This document shows positions 1 through 10,033 of a DNA stretch of 41,093 bases, one piece after another. Under the pieces are notes generated by a model. It saw nothing but the letters and a program-made list of their open reading frames with translations, searched no databases and was not told where the DNA came from. The stretch comes from Scleroderma bovista (taxonomy: Eukaryota > Basidiomycota > Agaricomycetes > Boletales > Sclerodermataceae). How positions within the stretch are numbered: the stretch's first letter is position 1; each line of letters starts with the position of its first letter. The position numbers and the translations under genes were made by a program. The stretch is from NCBI GenBank assembly GCA_037178675.1, contig JAYMGJ010000495.1, positions 1-41,093 on the forward strand. The letters run 5' to 3'.

Positions 1-796
1 GCTCATCGACAAAACCACCGGTCGGATGCATCTGACTCGCCCTCCTGCGAGGACTGTGATGAAATGCAACCTCCACCGTTTCAACACGTGGCTTGGCTGC
101 CCCTCCGAATTCCCATACCGCTAGTCCGAGGTTGTAGGCTCAACTGCTTACCACATAGCAACTGGCAGACTCAAGGCTATCTGCTAGCCCGACTTTGACC
201 TATTCAAACGCCACCTTGTCTCTCGCCTGCTCTACGTGGAGGCTGAACAGTCGCGGTCCTTCAACTTTTGCTCAGACTTAGAGGGTTACTTTGTGGCGCC
301 GCCCAAGGAGGGTTCATTTTTGCCCCTCCCGTTTGCGGCTTGCCATTCCGATGGCCTCTGGCAGCAGTTAACATATTTACAATGACAGTATCAACACTCC
401 AAGCGTGGCCCGCACCTCCATGCCCTCCCGTAGTTGGCTTTCCTTTGCCAATGGAGCTCCTTCCTTCCAAGATATTGAGGCTGCTCGCGACACTCATGTT
501 GGCAGTCTGTCACAGGTTTAAAACCCTAGTCGAATGTTCGATGGAAAAGTATCGCCCCATCCTCTGAGGTCGCCTGTGACTATGGCTCACTACCAAGTTC
601 CCCAAAACCCGTGGGCTATCCTTTTCCATGCGCTGCTTCCTTCAATACTCACAATGTAACGCAGAGCTTCTTCCTCGCTCAATGACGCTGTGGGTGATAC
701 TTATACCCACCCCGAAGTATACATCCAGTATTGGTTTTCGAGCTGTAGGGTCCTGAAATTTGTTATGCTTGTAGAATCACACTTGCGACTTCTACC
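1..796. other. No supported gene; degenerate sequence
   Basis: Short open frames occur on both strands, including about 100 codons at 268-567 (+) and 78 codons at 261-497 (-). Neither shows a recognisable domain or splice-linked continuation. The first 120 bases have a reading frame of about 40 codons that ends at a stop and could be the tail of something to the left of the window. I see no repeat structure. It may be decayed transposon or gene debris belonging with the zinc-finger remnant to its right. Confidence 0.4.
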
Positions 797-1011
797 GACC
801 GTGTCGATTCCCCAACAACCATGGAGGAATTTGTAGGGAGATCATTGCCTGCAACAATGTATCTGCCCACTTCCGTGACTTTCACGAGATTGTCAATTTG
901 CCACGCTCGGCTGAGGTTGTCTGCCGGTGGACAGGCTGTGGGGGGACACATTCGAGGCACAACATTATTCGCCATATTCGCGAGAAGCACTTCTTTCACC
1001 CCCGTCAGTGA
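797..1011 (+). pseudogene. C2H2 zinc-finger protein remnant
   Basis: One frame ending at the TGA at 1009-1011 contains a C2H2-type finger: CRWTGC starts at 922, followed by a spacer and the helix HNIIRHIREKH. The cysteine pair, histidine pair and helix pattern are those of the single-finger C2H2 proteins common in mushroom-forming fungi. Upstream in the same frame are about 30 plausible residues (CREIIACNNVSAHFRDFHE), but no start codon or longer domain. I infer a gene fragment or last exon; DNA or RNA binding is the family expectation. The overlapping 103-codon frame starting at 821 is in a different frame and is not supported. Confidence 0.4.
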
Positions 1012-1661
1012 TCACTCCATGCGAGGGAAAAAATCATCAAAAGCCACGGACTTTCTGGGCCAAAATCTTCATAATCATTCTGTCCGCGCCTCATTTGTCG
1101 TAATATGGGCTGGCCCATTGTTCACTTGCTAACCTGTTACTCCATATGCTTTGTTGCATGCTATCGTGTTCCGTACTCGTTTTTTCCTATCTCTTTCCAC
1201 TTTGTATCTCTCCACATATTATACGGCGGGTTTGTACGTGTAATATATAATGCGTATCACCCATTACTTTCTGTTGTTTATCGAGACCCCTACTCATTTG
1301 AGTGCCTTTCCTGAATCCCGATGATACTTGCCCCAGACCATAAGTTTTGGTTTCGTGTTTCGTAACTGTAATACATTCAAGGACTACGTTTTCCCTCGTG
1401 AATACCATCTTTCCCTGAGGATTTAGCAGTACAATGTGCCCGAATAAATAGTACACTACATGACAGATAAGCTCAAGTTGATGGGCCATCACATAATCCA
1501 TGGCCCAGAGTACGATCAAAGTACAATCTACGTGGCTCGAATCATTTGACTCACAAGACAGTCTCCAGCTATACTTTCGTGGGGCATATGTTCTCATGGA
1601 CCTAGTAGTTCTTGAGCGGTTCACAACCTCTAGCTTGCGAAGAGTCCATTGTAAGTGTTAT
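1012..1661. other. No supported gene; flank of the Tc1/mariner-like element
   Basis: AT-rich sequence without a recognisable domain. A 145-codon open frame on the minus strand (1187-1624) has no family resemblance, no splice context and runs up to the transposon boundary, so I do not call it. Confidence 0.35.
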
Positions 1662-1663
1662 TA

Positions 1664-1740
1664 CAGCTGTTTGCGGAAATAATGTCAGTAGCCAAATATT
1701 TGTGAGTGCGTCGTGAGCTCCACCCGATAAGGAAATATAT
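1664..1740 (+). repeat. Left terminal inverted repeat of the Tc1/mariner-like element
   Basis: 77 bp, inverted copy of 5179-5255 with a single mismatch (GTGCG here, GCGCG on the other side). It starts CAGCTGTTTGCGG directly after a TA dinucleotide. The passenger gene's first in-frame methionines lie just inside or at the inner edge of this repeat, so the TIR may supply its promoter. Confidence 0.9.
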
Positions 1741-1810
1741 TGTAGTGTATGCCCTCGCAGCCATGCTTGCAGCTTTAGACATTGCCTTTGTCTGGCTACT
1801 ACCCCCAGCA

Positions 1811-3877
1811 ATGGCAAAACAGAGGCCAAAGGCAAAGAAAACCACAATCAAGATTCCCAGACGTAGTAAAACCCTTCCTGCAGCAGTTGATGACAAGGTT
1901 GACAAGCTTCTGGCACTTCCCCTCTCTGCCACAGATCTGCAGCCAGCCGAAGTCGAGATTCTGGATGGGACCCCACAAGATAAGTCTCTTCAAGCACAAG
2001 GGTCACAACATGACACGATTGACCTGGCGAATGGTGCTGAAAATAGTTGTGAGGAGCAAGACTTTGGAGACATGTATGACGTACTGTATGAGCCTCATGG
2101 ACCAGGTGTTGAGGTAGAGGAATACTGGCAATCAGATAGCAAAGAATCACTTGGTAAGTGATATAGTAGATTACCTATGTGTTCTTACTGTCCTACTTTT
2201 CGTCAAGGAAAAAGTTCAGAGATCACCTTCGTCAACTTGGATCCATTGTCATTCAGCACCAGCTCAGGCAAACAAAAGCAGCCTGAATGTGATTCACTTT
2301 CACCCTCGGAGGATGAATTATTATTGCAGAAATCAACCAAAAAGGTCAGATATATTGATGACTTGTTGTAGTTTTCTGCTACTCATGGGGAACGTCCAGA
2401 GAACAAAAGTCGTGCAGCAGCAACAAAAACAACAAAAGAAAATGAAAGTTCAGGTTGACCTAAGTGAAGACGAAGATGGTTCAGCCACAGATGCACCTGC
2501 TGACGAACCGAGGCAGTTCACAGTCTACGTTCAGGTGTGCACTGCCTCTCCGGACTCTCATAAATCAACCAGCAAGTCTACGAAGGCCCCAGCTATGAAA
2601 ATCATCTCCAAGGGACCATTCAAGTGCAACACAGCTGCTGCTTTCTTTGCCTTCAAGTCTCGTGTTGCAAAGGCCTTACCTTGCCGGGTGTCAGCGCTTC
2701 CTGTCTCAAAATTTGAATGGAAGTTCGAGAATCAAGCACAAGGTGCCCCACGAAAGAAGGTGGCCGATGAAGCTGGTTACGAGGCACTTCTTGATGCTGT
2801 GAAGGCGAAGCGCTTACATGAGAACATTGTTGTTTGGCTATTTACCCCAACGCCGAAAAAAGTTGAAGAGGTATGATTCTCCCGCACCGCCATTGCTATC
2901 TAGTCACCAATTTCAACAGGACTGGGATATGGGAGATGCAGATTACGTTGATCAGCCCTTTGATGTTGACAATGAACTTGACACACGCCAATCCAATGGC
3001 AAGGCTTGCCTTGTATGCGTATGAACTGATACTTGTTGACACCGTGAACTAATTATGATATCAGGACAACATGGTCAGCAGGGTGAAAGCTGCTCAAGCT
3101 GAACTTGAGCAGGCTTATCCTCTCGGAGGATGTCCATTGTTCCCAGACAAACGTGTTTGGCATAACAAGACAAACGACACCTACTTCGAGCTAACACAGA
3201 TCCGAATCAAATATTGGGCCGCGAATATCGTAAGAAATGTGGTTTCTAATGACACATGGGAAGCAAAGCTTGACTGTGACTTCTAGGTGTCGGGGAAATG
3301 CAATATATCTGCTCCTCCAGTGTCAGGTCACTTTGCAGATAGCAATAAACTCAAGGTTCCAACGAATCCACCTCCTCAGGATGGAAATGCTCAGGGTGCC
3401 GGGCATGCACCTGGTCAGGTAGTAGCACCAGGCATGCCAGCACCTCAGCCATATATGCCAATGGGTCCTGGCGCGTTCAACCCGTACTACATTCCTTATA
3501 TGCACCCACCTTATGGCTTTCAACACAGTCACATGCCTTATTCAGCTCCCACCTTTCCTCAGGCTAGTGCGGTCAGAAACAATATCCAGCCACAGGGCCT
3601 GCTCTCATCACGAACAGCATCTACGACATCATCCTCACCAGGACGTACCATGGCTCACAATGTGACATTGCCAGAGTTTTGTCGGAAGTACCATATTTCG
3701 GACGCTGATCAAGAAAAGTTGGAAGCATTGGAGTATCGTCCTGGAAATTGTGCCGTTGAGCATTTTGACGATCACGAATGGCGTGTTGTCGGAAAGTTTT
3801 CCAAACTGGGTTGGGAGGCCTTCTTGGTCGCACATAGAAAGTTTTGCAGGGCAATAAAGGCTGGTACCTGGTCGTAA
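1811..3877 (+). CDS. Passenger gene of the transposon: six-exon protein of unknown function (about 599 aa)
   Basis: I join exons 1811-2153, 2208-2344, 2400-2870, 2920-3012, 3065-3229 and 3287-3877. All five introns are 49-57 nt with GT...AG ends and the joined frame stays open for 600 codons including TAA. The start MAKQRPKAKKTT is chosen because it begins a basic tract; in-frame upstream methionines lie in or near the TIR. In order: a basic N-terminus, acidic low-complexity stretches, a glutamine-rich tract then an acidic SEDED patch in exon 3, a compact region (PAMKIISKGPFKCNTAAAFF to VVWLFTP) that might be a ubiquitin/PB1-like fold, a Pro/Met/Tyr-rich linker in exon 6, and a C-terminal helical module (LPEFCRKYHISDADQEKLE to KFCRAIKAGTW) resembling a SAM-like domain. 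No enzyme motif is visible. The domain suggestions are inference; whether the gene helps transposition or is captured host sequence is unknown. Confidence 0.7.
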
Positions 3878-4013
3878 TTTTATTTCTTGCTGATGCCCAC
3901 CTCAAATCATCACACTTGGACATTTTGTGGACCAACATTTCATTGTGTTCGTAATGTGTACTATTACATGTCCCAACCTGTCAGCTTTTACATGCACTGT
4001 GTACCATAGAATG

Positions 4014-5150
4014 TTAGTCGACAATATACCCTGCATTCTTGAACCAGCCATGAGCTTTTTCTGGCGTAATGCAACTGGTTGCTTCAATCAATGCCAGGAT
4101 GTGATCCTCACGTTGACGTAGTTCAGCCCCATGGCGTCGTATGTAAGCTTTTACTACACAAAGTCAGCACAGACTTCAAGAACATCTACTACAATCACCT
4201 ACAGCAGCTGAATGATTCCTCAATTGGTGTGAGGTCTGGTGAATATGGAGGGAGGTACGTGATAATACAACCTGTGGAATCACAGAGCACATTAGTTGGC
4301 TCTCAAAAAATGTGTGACGACGCACCAGAACCTTCAAGAAGTTCAACTAGCGCATCATTATGATGGATGCGACAGTTGTCAAGAACAAGAACGGATCGTT
4401 CAGCTGGAAACATATTCATCTGTGGCAACTAGACATAGTTTATGTTTGATCAGCGAGACCGCATGGAATTCAGCTAGAAATACATGCCACTTCTTCCACG
4501 ATAAACTGATAGAACTGCTCTGCATTGAAAGAGCCTTCGATGACATGTGCTGCAATGTACCCATCAGTTGACATTGCAGCACATAGCGAGTACTGATCAC
4601 CTCAAACAAATACATCCTTCAGCTGGGCACGCTGGCAGTGTGGTGCTCGTCCATAACGTCAGGCGAATGTGCGCTCGTTCTTGCTTGTTTCATCAACAAC
4701 AACAAATTCTGATCCGTCACCAATGAAGTTGTTGTGCAGGTACTCCTGGAATTCTGCTCGGCGGGCTTCATCTCGTTCAGATGCGATCTTTTGTAAGACC
4801 TTGCGAGAAAGACCAGTATTGTTTAGAGTGCGGCAAAGTGCTGAAGGACTGATGGATATGTCATGTTCAATGGCCAACCAGGTGCATAGTTCATCAAGAT
4901 ACAGATCAGGGTCTTCGGCAAAGAGGGTTTCAATGGCAGTCAAAAGAGCCCTGGTTATTGTTCGAGTACGACCCCTCAGTGGAGAAGGTGGGCGATTGAC
5001 AGAGCCATGTACTTCTAGAGATTGTCGCCAGCAATAACAGCTACGTGCGGAGACACCGAAAGCAAAGGAGATTTCTTCAAGTTCCCATCCAAGACTCCAT
5101 AGGCGCAGGGCACACTCCTTGAGATCAGTGCTGATATGGCGATTGGGCAT
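4014..5150 (-). pseudogene. Tc1/mariner (IS630-type) DDE transposase, decayed
   Basis: The open part (5150-4659) starts MPNRHISTDLKECALRLWSL and contains a helix-turn-helix (LEEISFAFGVSARSCYCWR) followed by a second HTH-like segment. It then reaches the first catalytic Asp in VVVDETSKNERTFA. The frame then meets TGA at the next codon, where CGA (Arg) is expected, but homology continues: RYGRAPHCQRAQLKDVFV, another TGA, then GDQYSLCAAMSTDG. After frameshifts come the second Asp (SVLVLDNCRIHH) and the motif PPYSPDLTPIEESFS with the third acidic residue. The C-terminus ends GYIVD before TAA. This order is the Tc1/mariner cut-and-paste transposase. At least two nonsense changes and several frameshifts make it inactive, so the element would need a transposase in trans. 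Confidence 0.8.
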
Positions 5151-5178
5151 AGTAACGACAACAGCGCTGGACAGCTGG

Positions 5179-5255
5179 ATATATTTCCTTATCGGGTGGA
5201 GCTCACGACGCGCTCACAAATATTTGGCTACTGACATTATTTCCGCAAACAGCTG
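5179..5255 (-). repeat. Right terminal inverted repeat of the Tc1/mariner-like element
   Basis: Inverted copy of 1664-1740 (76 of 77 positions), ending in CAGCTG directly before TA at 5256-5257. The transposase start codon (5150) lies about 30 bp inside it. Confidence 0.9.
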
Positions 5256-5380
5256 TAAATGCCTTGCCTAAATCACTTCATCACCTCCGTCTATGGCCGT
5301 GTGCCTATTCAAGAAGCTTGGGTAAATGTATCAAGGTTGGATGGCTACTGCAAAGGGAAGGACATACCATGGTTGCCCAT

Positions 5381-5676
5381 GGAATGTGTACGGAAATATG
5401 TATGACCAGTTGGGCATGTCACATCGTTGTAGAAGCAGGACGTTTTCCCCCAAACAGTGCGTCAACTACTGCAATCCAGAGAGGTTGTCGGGGGCATACA
5501 TCAGTCCAATGCCTTCCCCTCATGATATCTGTAGTTCTCATTGTGTTGGTAGTCTTCGCCCTAGTAGCTTGGCCACCGTCACCCAAGCTACTGTGATCCA
5601 GCTCCCGGGGAAAACGTCCTGCTTCTACAACAATGTGACATGCCCAACTGGTCATACATATTTCCGTACACATTCC
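5381..5676. repeat. Inverted-repeat (MITE-like) element with 70-bp arms
   Basis: 5381-5450 and 5607-5676 are inverted copies of about 70 bp (outer end GGAATGTGTACGG, inner end CGTTTTCCCC) with one mismatch, CG against TG. The 156-bp centre has a further small hairpin (GTAGCTTGG at 5564 against CCAAGCTAC ending at 5591). No convincing target duplication is visible beside the arms, so the superfamily is undetermined. The open frames reported here read through the palindrome and are not genes. Confidence 0.7.
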
Positions 5677-6954
5677 TCGCTGTCGACCCCGTGCAACGTA
5701 TGCGCACGTCCTTTCTGCTTTGCGTTAGTGCAGATCCTAAATTTCTGCAGATCATGCGTTTTCGGTCCTACGACGATCCCGCCCACAGACCTGTGTGGCC
5801 ATGTACAATTTCGGACATGCCGCATGTGCTAGATGCTTCAAAGGTGTGTCCGTGGTGTCGTTCCACCCACTCAGCGCTCCTCGTGATGTAGTCGCAGGAT
5901 GAAGATTGAGATAGACACTGAAGGGGAAGCCTGCTATGTCTGCTTTCCACATCTATAGGGGTAGGAGGCTTGGGCTTTGTCATCGACATTTGTTTGAGTG
6001 ATTTACCATGCACATCCTGAGTGCCTCCATGTCGTAGCCAGATGAGAAGTGCGCGAGAGAGACTGAAGCTAGCAAAGCACGATGAAGAGAACTTGCGGGA
6101 AGCTGGACGATTAAAATAAATAGATAGGGTCCAAACAGATGAAATGGACGGACCAGAATTGTGGGGGGAAAGCGGGGAGATAAAAGTCTGATAAAATAGG
6201 TGAGGCATGGCGAACTGCTCCATTGTGAGCATATGCTGAGTAGAAGCCAAAAAACTGAGGGTGAAGCAGAAAACGCGTGACAGCAACTTCCGGTAGGCCT
6301 TCTAAGCGATGAATGGGAGGACCTAGGAGGTTATCAACCAGACCAAACACGCCATGAGAGTGAGAGAACAGTGGGTGTGGTCGTCATCATATTTTAGCTC
6401 ATGTAATGCGGTGTAGCTGCACGGAGGTTGCTCATGTGAGGATGCGTGGGGTTACTTGACTCATTGGCAACTAGTGACGCCTTGTCATGGCACCTCTATT
6501 CCAGTCCCTCAAAGTTGTCTTCCATCAGCAAATCACTTTGTTCTGGACAGTTCTGGACAGTGCCACACAGAGCCACAGAGTTCCCAGGATAGTCCATTCT
6601 GGATGGCTCTGCCCAGATAGACACAGACTGTGAACTTCTGTGGCTTTCTGTACAGTTCATCACAGACCACTAGATTAGTATGTACATGTACAGGATATGA
6701 ATTACTGTGCATCTTGCACATACCACTACTAGGACTCCCAGACATCTCACTATAGTTGACCAAAAAGCATAGAATTGTAAATGGCTTTACAGCAAAAACA
6801 GGAATATGCAATATGACAGGATACTAGTAGTACTACTACATCAATCCAAAGATATTTGAAGATGGTCATGCCTTTCGATCAAAGTATCAATTTGCTGTAA
6901 AGTTGCCCTGAAAATTTGTCAAAACATCACACATAAAAGGTCCATAAGGATAAC
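5677..6954. other. No supported gene
   Basis: The longest frame is 172 codons on the minus strand (5768-6286), with Ser/His-rich composition and no family resemblance. I see no intron-linked extension or repeat ends. 6540-6680 has locally repeated words around 'tctggacagt' and 'cacagac', but no regular period. The DUF6532-like gene's last exon begins to the right. Confidence 0.35.
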
Positions 6955-7966
6955 CTACCAGCCTTCTCGTGCCCAGTAGGCAAGCCGGTCATTAAGACGA
7001 GGGCCATGGTAAGCGTCCCTCAATGTTTCTTCAATCAGCGAAAGCAGAGCATTGTATATTGACACATACATCTTCGCCAAGAATTTTGGGAACCTCTTTC
7101 CAGTACCATTCCTCGCATAACCATCCAGTACACAGTTGATCTGTTTAGCAAGTGGTGTCAGATACATTTGTAATGCAGATGAACCCAAACGGATACCGCT
7201 GCACAGGTTGCTGCAAGACACATATTAGGGACACAAGATCGGAAGATGTCAGGACGTTGATGGGCGATATGATAAGAGCCGGTGTAAAAAAATTTGGTTA
7301 TCACATCCTTGAGGGCGGGGTGAGCGAAATTTCATTTTTACCCTACATTTCTCATCAGACAGGTAATAATTCAAGACAAGAACGTACGTTCTCATCTAAA
7401 CCATCCCTAAGAAACATGGATTGATTGAGCAGGGCGGCGGTGGCATCCTGGGCAAATGCAACATGATCATTGCACTCAACCTCTGGAGCAGGTTTGAGCT
7501 TGTATAAGGGGGAAGAGCTGATAGCTGCTTTTTTCATTTCAGAATGCCAGGTTGACATGTCTTTGTAAAGCTGCAATACAATTCAGAGTATGTTCCAGGT
7601 ATGGATAGGATGCTTACCATTTGTACCATCGCCGTCTTCTTCTCTGGCCAGCAGCCTAAAACATAAATTAATAGAGCAACATGTTCGAAGGAACTGCTTA
7701 CCAGGTTCAAAGCGCATGCCGCGTTGATTCCACTGCATGACCACCATGGAGAGGCTGTCTGCGAGAGAATCCACATCCATCTTCAATTTAGGCCAGGGAT
7801 TGGAGAGCGCATGCACCGCCCTACATTCCATCTTCGCTTCTTCCAGGCAGTCCTTCCACACCAGTCCATAGTGGCCAATTTGATTAGGCGGGGCTGGCTG
7901 GTCGCAATCTCATCGGGAGTGGCGAGGTGCATGGCATTGACGCTCAGGATCATCATCAATAGCATT
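6955..7966 (-). pseudogene. DUF6532-like protein, 3' part (cut by copia insertion)
   Basis: Reading leftward from the copia junction, coding segments include GHYGLVWKDCLEEAKMECRA, then (7861-7700) KMDVDSLADSLSMVVMQWNQ, a segment at about 7680-7590, LYKDMSTWHSEMKKAAISSS (7576-7355), and the C-terminal exon 7221-6955 with INCVLDGYARNGTGKRFPKF and LSLIEETLRDAYHGPRLNDR. The segments are separated by short intron-like gaps. The late block (a Cys/Ala-rich helix followed by 'VLDGYARNGT...F' and 'Y..IYNALLSLIEE') resembles DUF6532, a basidiomycete-specific domain of unknown function. A TGA near the junction (between HSR and DCD) sits where an Arg codon is likely. The 5' half is at 14433-15664. Confidence 0.5.
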
Positions 7967-7971
7967 GTTGT
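7967..7971. repeat. Target site duplication GTTGT (left) of copia-1
   Basis: GTTGT here is repeated exactly at 14428-14432, outside the other LTR. A 5-bp direct duplication is what Ty1/copia integrase makes, so copia-1 was a single intact insertion. Confidence 0.9.
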
Positions 7972-8246
7972 TGTTGAAGCAATACCTATATACGTAGAGG
8001 AACTGCTACTCCAACTCACCTGTTGGGTGGAGTACACAACCAGAGATGATAGCGGTAGCTGGTTAAGAGCTGCTATATTATATAAGCGATGTCTGCTGTT
8101 TATATACAACAAATAGTGTGACACGTGACGTGTGACATGTAACATCTACTCTAAAGAGGACTATTACTAAGTCTACACTAATATGGGTCGCAGTCTTGTG
8201 CGCACTTCGTCGACGGTTTACGCCGGGTGCATGTGCGACTTCAACA
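7972..8246 (-). repeat. 3' LTR of copia-1
   Basis: 275 bp. On the element's strand it begins TGTTGAAGTCGCAC and ends with the inverse of TGTTGAAGCAATACC. It matches 14139-14427 but is 14 bp shorter, mostly through fewer copies of a GTGACGTGTGAC-like tandem. The polypurine tract abuts it at 8247. Confidence 0.95.
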
Positions 8247-8256
8247 CTCCCCCTCG
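8247..8256 (-). other. Polypurine tract of copia-1
   Basis: CTCCCCCTCG on the plus strand is CGAGGGGGAG on the element strand, immediately before the 3' LTR. This is the standard plus-strand DNA primer site. The same tract precedes the LTR of copia-2 (38113). Confidence 0.8.
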
Positions 8257-9668
8257 CTGTGCTGCACGTAGAGCACTTCAGCGAATAAGGCGCTAGATGC
8301 TGCCAGAGGGAAACTGTAAGCCTAGCTGAGCTCTGAACTTCGCGAATTTTTCGCGGGGTAAGTTCTTAGTGAGCAGATCGGCGGGATTTTCAGCACCATC
8401 AATGAAGAATAGCTCCACATTACCTTTCATGACTGACTCACGGATTCCGTGGTAGCGGATGTCGATGTGCTTGGAGCGAGGCTCCGTTACAGGGTTGGAT
8501 GCCATGAATATGGACCCCTGATTATCACCGCAAATTGGGATAGCTTTCAGCTTATAGCCGAGCTCACCGAGTAAACTCCGAATCCAGGTGACTTGGCGAG
8601 CGCAATCGCTCAAAGCCATGTATTCAGCCTCAGTGGACGAGTATGCAATAGTCTTCTGCACACGAGAAGTCCAACTGATTAAGCCATCTGCAAGTTTCAG
8701 GTAAAAACCTGTCTGCGAGAGGCGAGAGATAGGGTCTGATCCCCAATCTGAGTCTGTGCATGCAATCAGGCCAGCACCGGATCCACCATTGTACACTAGG
8801 GAGTAATTAGGTGTACCAATCAAGTAGCGACAGATATACAGCGCTTTGCTTAGGTGGTCCTGAGATGGGTTCGCGGCATGGCGCGAGAGATGGGTGACTG
8901 CAAAGGCAATGTCGGGCCTAGTGCCTAACATAAGGTACAGAAGGGACCCAATAACCGTCTGGAAACGGGAGCGGAGTTCTGCATCAACAGGCTCTGTATT
9001 TTTGGCAGCATAGTAGCCAGCCGGCGTGCTTGCAGACTTTGCATTGAGCATGCCGCAGCGTTTGATGACCTTTTGGAGGTACGCGCATTGATCCAGGTGG
9101 ATAGCGCGACCTTTGCGAGTGATTCGCATGCGGAGGAACTCCTTAGGTTCTCCAAGGTCTCTGCACTCCCATTTGCGCATGAACTGCGCTTTGATGGCAT
9201 CAACAACAGCCTTGTTAGGGCCGCAGAATAAAGCGTCGTCAACATAGATAATACCAATGACAATGTTGGTGCCTTTCTTCTTGTAGAAGAAGAAGCCTGC
9301 TTCAGACTTAAGGCGCTCAAACCCGAGCTCTTTGAGAGACTCATCAAGTGTGCGCCACCAAGCTAGGCCGGCCTGTTTGAGGCCATAGAGGGCACGCCAG
9401 AGGCGGAGCACTTTGCGCTCTTGCCCAGGAACTGCAAACCCTTCGGGTTGTTCCATGTAGATCTCTTCGTCGAGCTTGCCATACAAGTAGGCGCTCCAAA
9501 CATCGAGTCCAGTAATATACCAATTTTCAAGTGCGGCAAGCGCAAGCATGAGGCACACTGTTTCAAAGTGCACAACTGGTGAGAAGACCTGGTCGAAATC
9601 TAATCCCTCGACCTGGGAGAAGCCTTTCGCTACTAAGCGGGCTTTCTTGCGGCCATCCGATTTTACGT

Positions 9669-9673
9669 CGAAG
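9669..9673. repeat. Target site duplication CGAAG (left) of the TRIM
   Basis: CGAAG is repeated at 10209-10213. The uninterrupted copia-2 copy has a single CGAAG at the equivalent place (near 39541), which proves the empty site. Confidence 0.95.
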
Positions 9674-9848
9674 TGTTAAAAGTAATGTGACCAGACAGGG
9701 AATTGAACCCTAGACCTCCTAGGTCTATACCAGGTGCTCTAACCACTGAGCTATATGGTCAAGGGTACATGGCTTACTTGGGGGGGTTTAACCCAAGTAC
9801 TAGCTTGAGAAATAGTGAGGTGAGGTGCTGAGACTACACCACTCAACA
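9674..9848 (-). repeat. 3' LTR of the TRIM
   Basis: 175 bp, identical over its full length to 10034-10208 (offset exactly 360). It contains the tRNA-like unit 9688-9760. On the element strand TTTT follows 7 nt after the tRNA-like 3' end, just before the terminal AACA. Confidence 0.95.
9688..9760 (-). tRNA. tRNA-like gene inside the TRIM 3' LTR
   Basis: The minus strand folds as a 73-nt cloverleaf. The acceptor stem GACCATA pairs with TCTGGTC except at position 6-67. The D arm is GCTC-AGTGGTTA-GAGC, the anticodon stem CCTGG/CTAGG (one G-T pair), the variable region 5 nt, and the T arm TAGGG-TTCAATT-CCCTG; the discriminator is A. The A box TAGCTCAGTGG (9743-9753) and B box GGTTCAATTCC (9699-9709) match Pol III consensus exactly. 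The anticodon loop is TATAGAC, so position 33 is A instead of the near-universal U and the nominal anticodon would be UAG. That makes translation function doubtful; a tRNA-derived Pol III promoter is more likely. Confidence 0.65.
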
Positions 9849-10019
9849 GCCTCCCCTAATCCAGCACATCACTATTACAAAGTGCAGGCGTGGGAATCCA
9901 TTGCCTAACTGGGTCCATTGCCTTGATGGTAGGTCTTACTAACCCCATGGGGGATGCCTTCCTTTTAAAGGGCTTACTAGGACTCTAGGACTTATCAGGA
10001 ACATGACCACTTTAGCACA

Positions 10020-10033
10020 CAGGGCTCATAACC
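10020..10033 (-). promoter_or_regulatory. Primer-binding site of the TRIM (initiator tRNA-Met, internal)
   Basis: CAGGGCTCATAACC on the plus strand equals the anticodon-arm sequence of eukaryotic initiator tRNA-Met (CAU anticodon inside CTCATAACC). The element strand is therefore complementary to the middle of that tRNA, not its 3' end. It directly abuts the 5' LTR. It is identical to the copia-1 PBS. Confidence 0.8.

Larger units (their letters stand above)
1664..5255. mobile_element. Tc1/mariner-like DNA transposon carrying a passenger gene
   Basis: The element is bounded by near-perfect 77-bp terminal inverted repeats (1664-1740 and 5179-5255) beginning CAGCTGTTTGCGG. It is flanked on both sides by TA (1662-1663 and 5256-5257), the target duplication expected for the IS630/Tc1/mariner superfamily. 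The 3592-bp interior has two convergent genes: a six-exon unknown gene on the plus strand (stop at 3877) and a DDE transposase on the minus strand (5150 to 4014). They leave only about 140 bp between their 3' ends. The transposase is broken while the passenger gene has an unbroken spliced reading frame. The two TIRs differ at one position, a T/C difference at a CpG. Confidence 0.85.

Noticed and set aside
1187..1624. 145-codon open frame on the minus strand
   Set aside because: No recognisable family, no splice context, overlapping frames on the other strand equally open for their length.
9688..9760. Functional decoding tRNA with anticodon UAG
   Set aside because: Position 33 is A, the acceptor stem has a mismatch, and a class I fold with UAG (Leu) would lack the long variable arm of leucine tRNAs. 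A tRNA-derived promoter is the better reading.
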